The notes under the pieces were generated by a model. That model made no database searches and was not told the origin of the DNA. It saw nothing but the letters and a program-made list of their open reading frames with translations. Shown piece after piece: positions 45,646 through 58,336 of a DNA stretch of 64,000 nt. A program made the position numbers and the translations under genes. This DNA is from Solicoccozyma terricola (lineage: Eukaryota; Basidiomycota; Tremellomycetes; Filobasidiales; Piskurozymaceae). The stretch lies in the NCBI GenBank assembly GCA_001600875.1, contig BCLD01000015.1:84628-148627 (forward strand). The letters run 5' to 3'. Each line of letters opens with the position of its first letter. The first letter of the stretch is position 1.

Positions 45646-48349
45646 TCACAAGGTAATGAGGTCGCCATGACATGCAGCACAACAGAACACCACTTCATCG
45701 CCAAACTGTCGTCGCTGCCTCGTGGTGTAGTCGTGTCCGTTCGTCAGTGACGCCGTCACCCCATGTTCTCCCAAGCCTTCCTCGTCCGCGCCATCGTCCT
45801 CCTCTTTCGTGCTGCTGAATCCACTGGTCGATCGTCCAGAAGCTGACCGTCGGCCTCGTTCTTCCATCGCAACCGGCCCCATTCTCGCCCGTAGTGCTTG
45901 CAGTGACACCTGTCGCTTATGCTGTGCTAATGGTGGGAGACCAAAATCTATTGGTGTTCTTGGAGCAATCCCCGTCATCATGGGAGACGTAGCTATCGTA
46001 TCACCCCCAGAGTATGCTGGACCTCGCGATGAGCCTACACCGAGGTCTATTCTTCGAAGGACCTCATCCCGCTCTCGGTTCGCACGCGCTACTTCTGATT
46101 GCAGGTCACCGACTTGCTTGGATAGCGAATGCGCTCGAGTTGTTTCATCGTGCAGTGCAGCCACGGTCGATCGCAGTTTGGTAGAGAGTGATGACAATTC
46201 GAGGCTGTGTTGAGCCTGGACAGAGTCGGCATCGGCGACCTCTTCGTTTGCCCTCGACGTGGAGTTCGTCGTGACAGCTACGAGTTTCTCAACGAGCGTT
46301 TCAAGGAGTCGCTTATGATCAATGTCCCCATCGTGTGGAAGTTGAGCTGCTTGAGCGAGCGTTCTCAAGCTTGAGTCGTACGAGTCATTGAAATCTCTGG
46401 TGGCGCTCCGGGACTTCTCCAATTCGATGGAAAGGTCGTCGTGGAGTGCGTTGGACGACTCCAACTCCTTTCGAAGCGATTCCATTGCCGCATGATGTTC
46501 CGCCTCCACCTCTTCCACCTTCCTGGAAAGCGCTTGCGACTGATCATGCTCTGCGACCGCATTCCGTAAACGTTCCAGCTCCTTGTCAGACTCAGTGCGA
46601 GAAGACCGAAGTTGCTGAGCAAGACAGTGGAAAGGTATCAGCTCCTACACTTCATTTTCACCGGAAAAATGTTTTTATTCACCTCCAACTCCACGTTCGC
46701 CAACTCAAGTTGCGTCCTCACATTATCCAACTCCTTTATTGCCTTCTCTCCCGCGTCCTTGGCTTCCATCAACGCCGCTTTCTCCTCCATCAACGGCCCC
46801 AACGTCCCCCTCATCTCCTCCAACTGACTCATCATTGCCTCATTATCCTCGACAAGTCCTTTCCGCTGAGTCGTCGCCTGCTCCGCTCGCTTCGTCTGAG
46901 AATCGAGTTGCTTTTGTAATGACGAAGCAGAAGCAGAGGCAGTTGCAAGTGCTTCCTGTAGCTCCTGGGCGTGCGATTCAGCGGATTTACAAGCCTTTTT
47001 AGCTGCATCGAGGTCTTTTTGAAGGCTCGACGAGGAGGATTGGGTGGTCGAATACGAGTCTTCTAGCGCCTTGTGCGTTAATTGCAGTGCATCGTATGAA
47101 GCCTGAAGAGCGGAAAGTGCAGACTGGGTCTCTTCATGCCGAGTCTCGAGATCCGATTTGGCTTGCTCGGCGTCCTTCTTGTCCTTCACACATTCTACGT
47201 TGAGCTTTGAGGAGTATTTTCATTCCAGGTCAGTTACAGGTACTGACCTGTTGTGGCCAATGTGTAACACTCACCTGCTTCAATCTTGCGACCTCTGCTT
47301 CCAAGCCACCCTCTCTATCTCTCTGCCTATTCAGCCTATTCTCCAAATCCTCAGTTTGAGACTTCACCGCAGCCTCCTTCGCTTTCATCTCCTTTGTTAA
47401 TTTCTTCACATCTTCCATCAATCGCTCGACATCCTCATCTCCCGTCTTCGCCTTTTGACTTGTCGTCTCCAAGTCGAGCTTTACACTGTCCAGCTCTGTT
47501 TGGAGTTTTTGAAGATCGATCAATTGGGCGGATTGCGCGTCTATTACAGATCTTTGCTCTCGTGATTCCTCTTCCAGTCGTTGATTCTCCACTCGAGCTT
47601 CTTTGAGAAGACCAGCATCTGTCTGAAGTGATGAGATTGTTGATTCGAGAGAGGAAATGCGGGCGGTTAGATCCGATTTGTCTTTGTTGAGGGATGTGAT
47701 GGTATTTCTGAGAGAATCGGCATCGCCGGATCTGTCACGGAGATATGGGGTCAGCATGTCTGATCAAGTTGTTGAAAACCTGGACACCTACGAAGAGGCC
47801 GCAAGCTGAGCCGTCTTCTTCTTAGCTTTGATCTCCTTCTTGACTGACGTCACCCCAACTGGTCCAACGGCGGTTTCGACAGCATTAACATCGCTTTCCT
47901 CATTTAACGGAGGAGCAGCAGTGGCTCCCGCCCCGCCGGTCAGGGATAAAGCTTGTCCAGCTAAAGGAAGCACTTCAGACACCTCTACGATGGCACTGGT
48001 TGGTTGTGGAGTGGGAGTCGCTGTCGCTGTAGCTCTTCGCTCATCGATACTGACGCGGGGTGAATCTGCTGCCTCGCTAGACGGAGCCTGACTCGCCGAG
48101 TCTGTCGGAAACCATAAAGCTCATTAGAAGGATTTATTTGACCCCACGTAGACCACCACACACCACCAGCTACCGCGGCCACTGCTGCTGCCTTCTTCTT
48201 CTTCTTTTGAGCCGCTAGCTGTTGACCAACCCCAATACTGACTAGGGTCAGTTTGAAATGAACAATCCCGGCGACGTCCCGAATCGACTTACCAGCTTCT
48301 TTGCACGCTCAGCTTTTGCCTTGCGCTCCTGCTCTGCATCTTCGGCCAT
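45646..48349 (-). CDS. Long coiled-coil (golgin-like) protein
   Basis: Six exons (48349-48293, 48218-48167, 48101-47792, 47731-47275, 47204-46683, 46614-45646) give 788 residues. A basic start (MAEDAEQERKAKAERAKKL) and a Lys/Ala run are followed by a Ser/Pro/Ala-rich segment, then roughly 450 residues of heptad-like coiled coil, and a Ser/Arg-rich tail. The extreme C-terminus FGDEVVFCCAACHGDLITL has a paired-cysteine C-x-x-C motif, which looks conserved in design but is not one I can name. Golgi tethers and cytoskeletal linkers have this architecture; function is inferred only from it. The acceptor at 47205-47206 was chosen because earlier ones run into a stop. Confidence 0.75.
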
Positions 48350-49096
48350 GGCGGATGGATTAGTATGACCGTGTGGGTGAGTGAGTAAGGGACTTGTGCA
48401 GTGTCGTGAGCATGTCGTGTACCCCAGCTCCCATTCGAAACGCGGTCTTTGGCTCAACAGCGCACCGCGGAATTAGGGATTCGCCACTTTCGCCACTTTC
48501 GCCACTTCGCCACTCGTCCCTGAAACACCACCACCATCCACCCACATACGAAAGCATTCACCGTCCTCACATCGTCGTGACGGTTTGATGGTAGCGGGAA
48601 TGGCGAATCGCATGAAAGAGAAAATCTAGGTAGCGGCAGCAAGAAATCCAGGACCTTTCAATTCTTGTCGCGGAAATTGTATCCCTGATTGATTACAGTT
48701 AACTCCGCGCAGTCAGTTCTCCTTGGGAGGACGAATCGATCTAGCAAGGTAGCGTCGTCACCTGCAAATGCCTTTTATGGCATGAAACCAGCGTCCGATA
48801 CACACCTTCACGAGTGCGGGCTCCTCATCCACACTCCGCTTCATGAAAGGAACCCACATCCTCTAACCTTAGACCGAGTGCAAAACCTTTGTCTCAGCAC
48901 TGATATATGAATGGTACCGATCAAGTTTGGTTTCCCGATTTTCGCCGACTTACAATTAACATCCCGCCGGTGTGAGTGACACTTATTAGCTTGAAAACAA
49001 AGACTGAAAGCGACTGGGCGATCAGTTTTGGGCATCGCAGCTAACCCATTGACCAAAGGGGGGTCATTATTACCAGGACATCTTCTTCAGCATAGC
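48350..49096. promoter_or_regulatory. Divergent intergenic region with a 9-bp minisatellite
   Basis: The 747-base region between the coiled-coil gene and the zinc-cluster gene has no supported gene. It contains about four copies of TTCGCCACT (about 48479-48514). An acceptor-like cttcttcag at 49082-49090 just before the chosen start of the zinc-cluster gene leaves open an additional upstream exon. Confidence 0.5.
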
Positions 49097-50688
49097 ATGA
49101 TCCGTCAACTGCACATCCCAGACTCACGCCATACCCAATCTTCACAACTCCCTCTCTTCAGTCCATTCGCATCTCCCACCCATACGAATAGCGTGCAGTA
49201 CCTACCGACGGGATTTCAGGGTGATTGGCCAGGCACGGTGAGGGGCAAAGTCCATTGCATAGGAACGACGACTGATGCAACACATCCCTCAATCAGACGG
49301 TTTCCGCTCAAGTTCATGCTAGCAATCCGCACTACGCAGCGTACCAAACATCTCATCGCATGGAAGATATTGCTGATCCACCGTACATTGATACACCCCG
49401 GAAGCATTCCCAAACTTTCTCCGACGACAGTGCTGATCACAAGAAACTTGAGAAAATGAATCGCAAGGAAGGGACTCCCAGGCCTATCAAGGGAAAGCGA
49501 TTGCAGGTGAAGAACGCTTGTACTCATTGTCAGAAGGCATGTAAGAAGTGCTCAAACACGAGGTGAGAGATGTAGAGCATAGAGAGGGGGTTCGAACCAA
49601 TTACTGACTGGGGTAACGGCAGGCCCTGTGAGCGATGCTCCAAGGTAAGTTGACCATGTCCTATTGCCTGTGAAAGGAACGCGGCTCTAAATCGAACTTG
49701 TCACACAGTACGGCATCCGCGACTGCACAGATAGCGAAAGGAAGCCGAGGAAGAAGGGCATGAAGCGGTAGGTGGCCGTGAACACGATGTCGGTAATTAC
49801 TAGCTGACTAACAGGAACAGTGGACCATATCGTCGCAAAAGCGGCCATATCACTGTTCCGAGGGCTAGTTCACCTCTCCGGACGCAGGTCACGCTGACCA
49901 CAGAAGGTGGGCGGATAGGACGTTTGTGTTGCATTGGTAGCCGCTGACATGTCACTACAGGCAATGTACCCCACCCTATGCCACCATCCCCTTCGCCAGT
50001 CCCGTCGGCACTTCAACACCAACCCCGACCCATCTATTCTCGAGCACCTCCGGTACAGTCCAACCACTTACAGCACACCGCGCCGGAGTATACCGATTGG
50101 GTACCCCACCAATGGCCTTCCCGGCAGCCACCTACTTTCCAAGCTCAACTGCAAAAGCCGCCTCTTGATCCGATCCCAGGCTCTCATGTTCCCCATACAT
50201 CAGCCTACAGAAGCGATGCCGCGAGCACACACTCGAATGGTCGTGAAGATACTAAATCCCCCATTGCACCTCCGAAACGATTCCGCGACGATGCGTTTGC
50301 AGCTTACGCGCAAGAACTCGAATCTTGTCTCTCCCCGTTGGCGTTCCAGGGGAACGGCCTCAGTTCCATGCCGACATCGCCTCATCTCATGGCGCGCCAG
50401 AGAGTATCTGGAGGCCAGATGATGCCCTTTATGGGTCATGCAGCAACAGCACCATCTTCGCCAAGCGGTATGCAGCTCTTCATGGAGATGGATGATGGTC
50501 TGTGGGGGGACGGCGACCCGACCGGTCGAGGCAGACTGCCGGATTTCTCGGGAGCTAAAATGCCAGGCGATGACTCCTCAATTCGTTCCAGAGAATATGA
50601 GGGATCCGAGAGCGTGACCCAACATCCGTTCGCAGACTTCCTCCCACCTCCGGCTTTCCTGCTGATGCAGAATGGGGCACCGTCGTAG
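49097..50688 (+). CDS. Zn2Cys6 transcription factor
   Basis: Six exons (49097-49237, 49297-49562, 49623-49644, 49709-49767, 49821-49906, 49961-50688) give 433 residues. The binuclear zinc cluster starts NACTHCQKACKKCSNTRPCE and continues RCSKYGIRDC (residues about 126-155), followed by the basic RKPRKKGMKRGPYRRK typical of a large basidiomycete subfamily. The rest is Pro/Ser/Gln-rich with no fungal-specific middle homology domain evident. The cluster is distributed over three exons, one of 22 bp. It binds DNA as a nuclear regulator; its targets are unknown. Intron 1 (49238-49296) was inferred because it restores an open frame that runs SAQVHASNPHYAAYQTSH into the main exon. The start codon is uncertain. 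Confidence 0.85.
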
Positions 50689-50701
50689 GATATCCTTCCC
50701 A

Positions 50702-53700
50702 TCATTGCACTTGCAGCGATAACTCATTTGAAAACCACGCCACCCGAGGAGTTCCGTTGTCTTGTATTTCGGGGTAGACAACGGCTCGGAAAGCAAATCT
50801 CCCTTCCGTCAGAAAGCAGCACCCAAATGACACTTGTTGTAGGCCATCCGCAGCTTCCGGTAAAATTCCACTGAGATGACCGTCTATGGCGATATGTTTG
50901 AGTTTTGTAGTCGATTGTTGTATGGTCTGAGGAAGAATGATATCGTCTGGATGATGTCCATCAGCCCATGTTGCAGCTTGACCTGAAAGCGACACCGCCT
51001 CGATCTTGAAGGCGGGTCGGGAGGTCGAGGCTATACGAATGGTAGAGACGAGTCAGCGACGGACGCCTCCATATTCGGCTATCTTCCACATACCCAGATG
51101 ATGCCGGACATGCAGGGTAATGTCCTCAAATTGATGCTTGTCGATGGTGTGGCTAGAATGACCTTGCAGCAGCAAGGATACCTCTACAAGCTCCTTCCGC
51201 AGGACATGGAGCATGCGCGACGTGAAAGGCTGATTTTCAAGAATCACCTGACCTTGCCTTAGGGATCCAGGCTGTAGAGTCTGAGAGTTAGTCACATTGC
51301 AGGGGAAACTCATTCGCGCTCATGCTAACCTCCGCCCATGCCACATGTATCTGGGAGAGTAAGGCTTGTTTGTACCAGAACAGAATCATCGAGCTACGCT
51401 CTTCCTCATCAGTGCCCCGCGTTTTATCGACGACAAACTGCCTCTCGCTTAGAGCAGGTATCGGCTTATCAAGATCTGCCTGGCTAAGGAGTATTCGTGG
51501 CAGGGGGATGTAGAGGCTGATAAACAAAATGCGATCAACAATCCCTCCGTATCGGTATTGATATCTCAACTCACCGCTCAGTTGCCCCCGGGTTCACGAG
51601 TCGGCGAGCAAGCAGATGCGCGTCTGCACGATAGCTCTTTAATCTTAGCGTCAACGGCGAAATAGGATTTCGTTTCTGCTCACTCTCATCGTCGCTCAGC
51701 CTTTCCAGACATGCCTCGAGGGGGCTCGAGAAGGAGTTGAGGAGGTCAACCTGGAGCAAGCAGTGATCGCCGGCAGTCGCGGCTGCCTCCAGAGCTTGTA
51801 CAAGCTGCGCTTCGGCTTGATGGTCCCGATGGAAAGAGCTGGGGTCGCGCTTGAGGGATGGACGCGGACTGACTAATGGCGATTTCACGTCTATTGAGAC
51901 GATGGACGTCGCTTCCGGTGATTCTACAAGGGCCCGTTGTACAGGACTCTCGATAAGTCGACTTAGGGATACACCGGTAATCCGCAAGGTAGGTCGGACT
52001 GTAAATAAGACCGGACAGGTGATTTGACGGACGTGGGTGGCGTCCCCGTCGTTTGCCGGAGCGTAACCGCCATACTCGAACTGAACGATGCCGGTCTCAC
52101 TGCAAGGATCATAGCCCCCTTGGATCAGTTCATGGTGACCTCCGCTGTAAATCCGCGCCACTCACCAGCCCATCTTGCCGCGACATCGGACGGTCAAGTC
52201 GTATCGTTCACCCGGAGCGATGCTCACCGCTCCATCTGGCTCGTCCCAGGCCAAAATCGGCCTTTCAAGAACTTCGCGCTCGATAGCATATATTGTCTCA
52301 GCTGAATGTTGACCGTCAGAGAGGACTTGTCTGGCGGTGTCTGCGAGGTTGTCGTTGAAACGCAATCCCATGAACGAGACTGCAACCTGGGAGATATTCT
52401 CGACGGAGAATTGTAGCGGAATGCTGAGAGGCTCCTGTCAGCTGATTTTCGTATAACGGCCCCACAAATCAATTTACTCACACTTCTCCGTCGTGGATGA
52501 TGACGGAGCCATGAATCATGGAAGTACTTTTGAGAACAAGCATGGGCTGGACTGGAGTGACATTGACCGTGATATGACCAGGAGATGGTTGAGGTGTATG
52601 TGGGGAGGAGACGCTCTGACTTGGACGAAGTCCCAGGCCAGTTGCCTTGCTCGCCACCGCCTGGCTTCTATGTCGTTCACGTCTGCTGGTACTATCGGTT
52701 GTCTGTCCTGCTGACGGTATCGAGACCGTGCGCGCAATGCCGTCAGGCAAAGTGACACGGCAGCCTTCGATGATGAGCTTGCCCGACTCCAGAGGCGTAA
52801 GCGACACGTTAATTGCATGAGTCGCCAGAGGTCCCAAGATTATTCGAATGGGGTCGACGGTGCAATTCGAGCCCGAAGTTCTGCATGTGGAGGTTCCAAA
52901 AGTCAGCGAGATGTGAGTCGGAGCAAATAATTTTAATCTCACTCGACGCGGAGCTCTTTGATATCCAGCTCGAAGCCGAAGGGGTTCTGCAGTACAATTC
53001 GGATTTCGATTGGTTCCCCGGAGGCGACCATTTGCTGTGTACGGGATCTCATGAGCTTTTCAGTCAACACCCTGAGAAGACAGAACATACCTCGGCTTCG
53101 TCAAGTGTTTTCGAACGAGGATTATATAGAAAGACATCCTTCGTCGCGGTCAAAGACTTTCTGCCCTGGATCTGGAATAGCTTCTTGTACGGAGCGACAC
53201 TGTTTGGGAAATAATGTCAACATGACAAGACTCGGGACGAGGGCAGCGCTCCCACAACTCACGGCAACACGCAAACGCTGGAAAGCAGACTACCCGGAAC
53301 CCACCAAGGCAGTCCATCGAGCTCCAACCCCCGTCTTCTTGCGGTCTCCAAAGCCCTCATGCTCTTTTCGAAGAGGAAGTATTGGGCAGATGCAGTGAGA
53401 TTCAGGTACAGCGTCCGGAGAGCCATTTGGCAATACTGGACTGTGCGGCGAGGATCTGCATGAAGATGTCGAGTTAAAAGTTTGCTCTGTATACAACATC
53501 GACCAGACTCACCTGGCAGCGCTTCAGTCATATACACCGCTTCTTTGACTATCTCCACCTGTAGCTCCGGCCACCCATAACATCCCAGCTCTGGCATTTG
53601 CGAGACTGTGAAGTCGAGTCCAAAGATATCGCAGATCCTCTCGAGCATCCCAACGAGAGCTTCGTTTCCCTCTGAACTCTCTTTGCGACGAACGGCAATC

Positions 53701-55895
53701 TTCCCTTCGGATAATGCTTGCGAGACTGCAGTATTCGTAGTCAAATCGTCCGGTCTATCGCCGTTGGTTATAGCCGTCTGCGCTGCCCCAGCCCTGTCGT
53801 CTGTCTTATTCTCCACTGCCCGCCGCTCTGCTAGCATAGTCATCACCGTCCCAACAACCTCCCTCAAGAAGAACGCCTCCCTCCGTTCCAACGCCAGCAA
53901 CCTCGACAACGTCGCAAGAGTCACCAACACTTCCAACCTCACCGCATCGGACAAGAACATCAACCATGGTCCATGGGCACGACTTGCAACATTAACGATC
54001 AACGTCCGAGCCATTCTTGAGATCGTGGATAACTTGGTGAAGACTCTTCGCCGATATGCGTAATTGAAAGGCGGATACGCTCGGGGTATTTGTAGATAGG
54101 TTATCGCATTCATCGAAGGTGTCCCGTGTCCACCTGCCGCCCAAGTGAGGAAGAGTAGTCTAGCATGTTTGAGTGCTAGCACCGAGAACAGCCTTGCCAT
54201 GACGGCTTCACCCTGCACCGTACCATGCTGAAACATACTTGGCGGTGGACAAGGTGTCCTAGTATATGCGGCATACGCCGCGTTCAGATTATCATGCACG
54301 TCGGTGAGGATCGGTGACGCCGTGAATGGAACATGAGAGTCGGATTGGAGAACCCTGGTCTCCCAAGCTTCGAGCATAGTCGCTGTTGCCAATCCTTCGA
54401 GAGCTGCACCCCACCAAAGGTGATCGTTATTCGACTTTAGCGAGCTAATGGCGTCGGTGTAGCTTGAAATTGCCTCGTTGAGCCTTCCACTAAGTAGCCA
54501 GAAGTCGGCCTGCAATTTCTTTAACCGGCCAGTACTCGAACTCGACCCGGCAACAGTAGACACCGGTGAAGTAATCGATGGCTCCATGACTTTCCCACTG
54601 ACCACTCTGCTGACCTTTGATCCAAAGCCGAGACCAGTAGTCGACCGTTTGATAGTCTCACCAGCAGCCTTGTTGGTACTAGCGAGTGAGGGCGTGGGTG
54701 CCGGTATCGGTGGTTGATTATCCGCTGCTAGATTCGGTTGACTCAATGAAAAGCTCCTATGAGGAGCTGGAACTGTGAAAGCTGAGAATGAAACGCTAGG
54801 AGATGGTGTCCTGGTGGGAGGGATGATATTGGAGGATACTGCAAGGTGTGAGTAGCCATTCACGGAGCGGGGACGACCGGTGGAGGTTTTAGGGATTGGT
54901 TTAACGGTAATAGTAGGAAGCATCGAAGATTGAAGGGTTGATGCTCCTGCTGGAGTTTCCAGAGCCGTGACCTTGGTTGTCCAACATGAGAGTAGGTCAG
55001 AATATAGGGGATGAATTTGTCGTAAGAAATCAACTCACAATCTCTCCCAACTCCGTCAACACACTGGCGCAAACATCAGCCATCAACATCCCCAACACGA
55101 TATCCACTTTCCCCTCCTTTGGAATTACCACCATCTTCTCTTCAAAGCCCCTTCTATCATACATTTTCCCCTCCGAGTCCACCGAGTTTCTGATATCAGG
55201 TGTTCCACGTCTCTCAGAAGCATCGATCTCAACGACACCCTGGAACACCGATTCCTCAACGCGACCAGGAGATCCAGTCACCGATGATCGTTTAGAGTGT
55301 GATATTTCCGGCGATTGGTCCCTTTCCGAGGATTCTTCTACTCCGAAACATCGTCGTGTGAGAGGGAAGACTTGATTAGAAGGAAAGACCTCGGATATTA
55401 ACCGATCGAATTCTTGTATTCTATCATATCGTGTCCATCGGGATCCACGGGGTGATAAAGGCTCTGAGAGGTCGGTTATGCCTATGACAGCGAGTGGGAA
55501 GAGAGATACCTGAAACAGTGAGAGTGGGAGAATGGAATCGTCCGGTGGTGAAGTGGAGAACGAGAGATGTAGGGATGTTTGGGATGGTGGGAAGGAAGGT
55601 GGTAGATATCGAGCTGGTAGTTATTCGTCAACTCAAGTCGGTCTGGCAGCCTCCAGTCATACCATAACGTCAAAAGAGACCTGCACTCACCTCTTCCTCC
55701 TTTAGTATTCCCACTTGTCCCTGGTACATCACTCAACTTGATCTCTCCGAACGCACTAATCGCACGACTCCATCTATCCCACGTCTTTGGGGAGACCGGA
55801 CCGACAGGTACGAGGAGGACCTGAATGCGGCCTGACACGAGCGGATCTGAGAGTGCTGAGAATTGAGGAACGGGTGGGAAGAGAGAGTGAGGCAT
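50702..55895 (-). CDS. TRS120: TRAPP II subunit Trs120 / TRAPPC9
   Basis: Twelve exons (55895-55691, 55613-55039, 54971-53513, 53455-53263, 53199-53091, 53034-52943, 52880-52482, 52423-52166, 52144-51575, 51516-51330, 51280-51094, 51030-50702) give 1520 residues with closing phases. The N-terminus has RIQVLLVPVGPVSPKTWDRW and FGEIKLSDVPG. The helical TPR-like region carries GRLKKLQADFWLLSGRLNEA and DHLWWGAALEGLATATMLEA, the best Trs120 signature. The C-terminal half is Ig-like, for instance GEPIEIRIVLQNPFGFELDI. Trs120 with Trs130 turns TRAPP into the exchange factor for the Ypt31/32 (Rab11) step at the trans-Golgi. A Ser/Thr/Pro linker (about residues 260-400) is low-complexity. Its stop lies 13 bp from that of the zinc-cluster gene. 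Confidence 0.9.
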
Positions 55896-56260
55896 GATGG
55901 AGCGTTGGTGGAGCTGTTCGTGGTTGAGAAGTGTACGAGCTGTTCGAGCTGCTGAGAATGGGCAGGTTGTGTCGAATGATTCACCGCGACACGCGAGCAC
56001 CAGCTCATTACGTAATCATGCCATTCCCCGGTGGCAAATAACTGCACCGCCAACATCGTCTCCTTTGTCTTGACCCCATACACGTATCAAAGGCGATGTC
56101 TTCTGCTCTCTTGAAAGTCTCCGCTGCTTCCCTAACAGGACCACCATACTAGATTATCCTCACCTGAAGTGTCCGAGTCACGCCAACGGCGAGCTGTACC
56201 AATTGCTGGCATATCCTCCCCTTCATCTGCCACGAACTTCCCCCAGCCACCTTGCTCCCG
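55896..56260. promoter_or_regulatory. Divergent intergenic region
   Basis: This 365-base interval separates the TRS120 start from the next + strand start. It holds an 18-codon upstream reading frame (56098-56154, stop 56155-56157) that could act as a uORF for the downstream gene. Nothing else is recognised. Confidence 0.4.
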
Positions 56261-57830
56261 ATGTTGCCTCCGTCTTTCATCCTGATCCTCCTCGTCGCAA
56301 TGATCGGAATTCCACTGTATCTCGTCGCATTTGGAGGATTTGGCGGGGCTGACCTCTCGAGGTACATGTCATCGGACGGTGAAGAAGCAGCTTCGGATGA
56401 TGACACAGATGAAACGAAGACCAAGAAGAAAACGAAGCGACCACACGATGACCCTGGTTCTCCACTGGATATCAGTGATTTGGGTGGGCTTGGCGGTCTG
56501 GTTGGGATGTGTGCTCTAGTCGTTATTGCGTTCACTTTGTTTCCTCAGGAGTTGAATGGGGTCATGAATTCAGTCTCTGGGGGGTTGGAGCTGTCGACGT
56601 TGACACCATGGGGAAAGAAAGATGATGGTCGTGTCTCTGGAGGAGGAGTACCTCAAGGTGCAGCAATGCCTTTGCGGGCAGAACCTCCTCCCATGACTGA
56701 GGTTCGCCCCAAGATGGACAAAGTCCGCCTGAGTGAGTTGCCCGTTGTATCGCTATCATGCCAACGTTTAACATTTTCTGTATGCGTCAGATCCTTCGTT
56801 CCATGCGGTCTCACGTCACTTACGGATGCTCCGAGCTCAACCAGTACTCTTAGTCGGCTATAATGAGGATCACATGGGCACATTGGCGGCAATCCTAGGT
56901 GCTGCAGCCACCCTCCCAGCTGCCTTTGTGTTTGGTCAGATGTTATGGGACTCCGAAGATATCGCACGATATCAAGCTCAACAGGACGCCTTGGAGAAAA
57001 TGTCAGCCGACGAGCTGAAGAAGGCAATGATGTATGAGAAGCGGGCAGAGTTGTTTGAAGAGGACGCCGAGCGTATAAGAAACGACAAGATCAACTTGCT
57101 GGAAGAGATCAAGACGATGCCACCTTGGTGGAATGGTGATCTCACCGCTTGGAAAGCGCGAGAGTTGTACAGGCGTCGTGAAGAGACCAATACATTAGCA
57201 GAGCGTGCTTCTATGAAGGCTACGCTCTTTAACAAACGAAAAGAACAGATCAATGAAAGGTGGCTGCAAACAGAACACACACAAGGGGGGAAGACTGAGA
57301 TGGAAGATAATTTGTTTCCCGGAATTCCACTGCTCAGTTACAAGCGCGTGCGAAGCAGCGGCAAGACGACTAGAACGGCGATTGATAGCAGCGCTCTTTT
57401 CAAAAGTTATGAAAATCCGACTGAACTCATGATGGAGACTGAGGATCTGACGGACAGATCCAAATTCAACTCGGAAGGGAAAAAGAAGCATCTCCATGAG
57501 AAGCTGGCGATTCAGAAAGGCTTACGGGCTAAACTATACAAAAGGTGGTGGGAGGAGGACAAGGACCTCTCCATGGAGTGGTCTCGGGAACAGAATTTTG
57601 AGGAAAGTCAACAGAAAGAGAGGGAAGCCAAAGAGAAAGCGTTGCGGCCACGTCTGGAGGAGAAAATCAAAGCACAGCTACTGTTGGGAACCAAGCCAGG
57701 GCAGGCGTCAACCGACCAGGTGCCATCACGTCAAGGGGGAAGTACTGCAGAGGCGCCCGCAGCAGAGTCGTCGAAGGGAAAGGGAGGCAATAACACGATT
57801 AAGAAGTTTTTCAAGGCAATTTTGCCTTGA
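56261..57830 (+). CDS. Predicted membrane protein of unknown function
   Basis: Two exons (56261-56732, 56791-57830) give 503 residues. I do not recognise the family. A strong hydrophobic segment starts at residue 5 (FILILLVAMIGIPLYLVAF), a second at about 85-103 (GLVGMCALVVIAFTLFP), and a weaker Ala-rich one at about 190-208 (TLAAILGAAATLPAAFVFG). An acidic Asp/Lys linker separates the first two. The last 280 residues are charged and helical (LKKAMMYEKRAELFEEDAER, KEREAKEKALRPRLEEKI), likely cytosolic and partly coiled coil. The ATG at 56261 was chosen as the first in the open frame. Confidence 0.7.
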
Positions 57831-58336
57831 TGGTGGAATCCGTTGCCAACATGTGCAGGTAGTCGTTGCAGCGGAAAGCGGCCAGGGCAAAGCCAAGTGG
57901 AGAGCGTGCACATGTAGTAAGAGAGATGTTTTATTGCCACGATAGTCTGGTTCTGAGACAGCGTACGAGAGACTAAGCCTCTGGCGAAACCCCAACCCTC
58001 TAACGTCCTGCCTTTTTCCCACAGCTCAGCCGGGCCCGTAGAACATGAAACAATGTCTCCACCCACATTTGCTACAAGATATGTAACAAGCAACATCTTC
58101 CTTTGTATGGCAAGGAGACTCATTTCTCCCTCCCCTGACATGCGCAAGGGAAAGTTGAAAGGTATACAGCGATCCTCTTGAAGGGGCCTTGCTCTCCAGC
58201 TGCGCTATAAGTTGATCCACATCTAGGAGCGGTTATCACTTGGTCAATTTGCGCATCGAAACATTCGTTCCCCTTTGTGCCATCGTACATCGAGCATAGA
58301 TTATCGTGCTGTCTGTCATTTAAAGGCCTTCAAATC
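57831..58336. other. Intergenic stretch with a small minus-strand frame
   Basis: The 506 bases between two + strand genes contain one minus-strand frame of 64 codons (58220-58026) that reads MDQLIAQLESKAPSRG at its start and has CSKCGWRHC near its end. It is coherent but short, lacks family resemblance and could be antisense or chance. The rest holds no recognised feature. Confidence 0.4.

Noticed and set aside
49590..49605. GGTTCGAACC, similar to a tRNA B box
   Set aside because: No A box or cloverleaf around it; it lies in an intron of the zinc-cluster gene.
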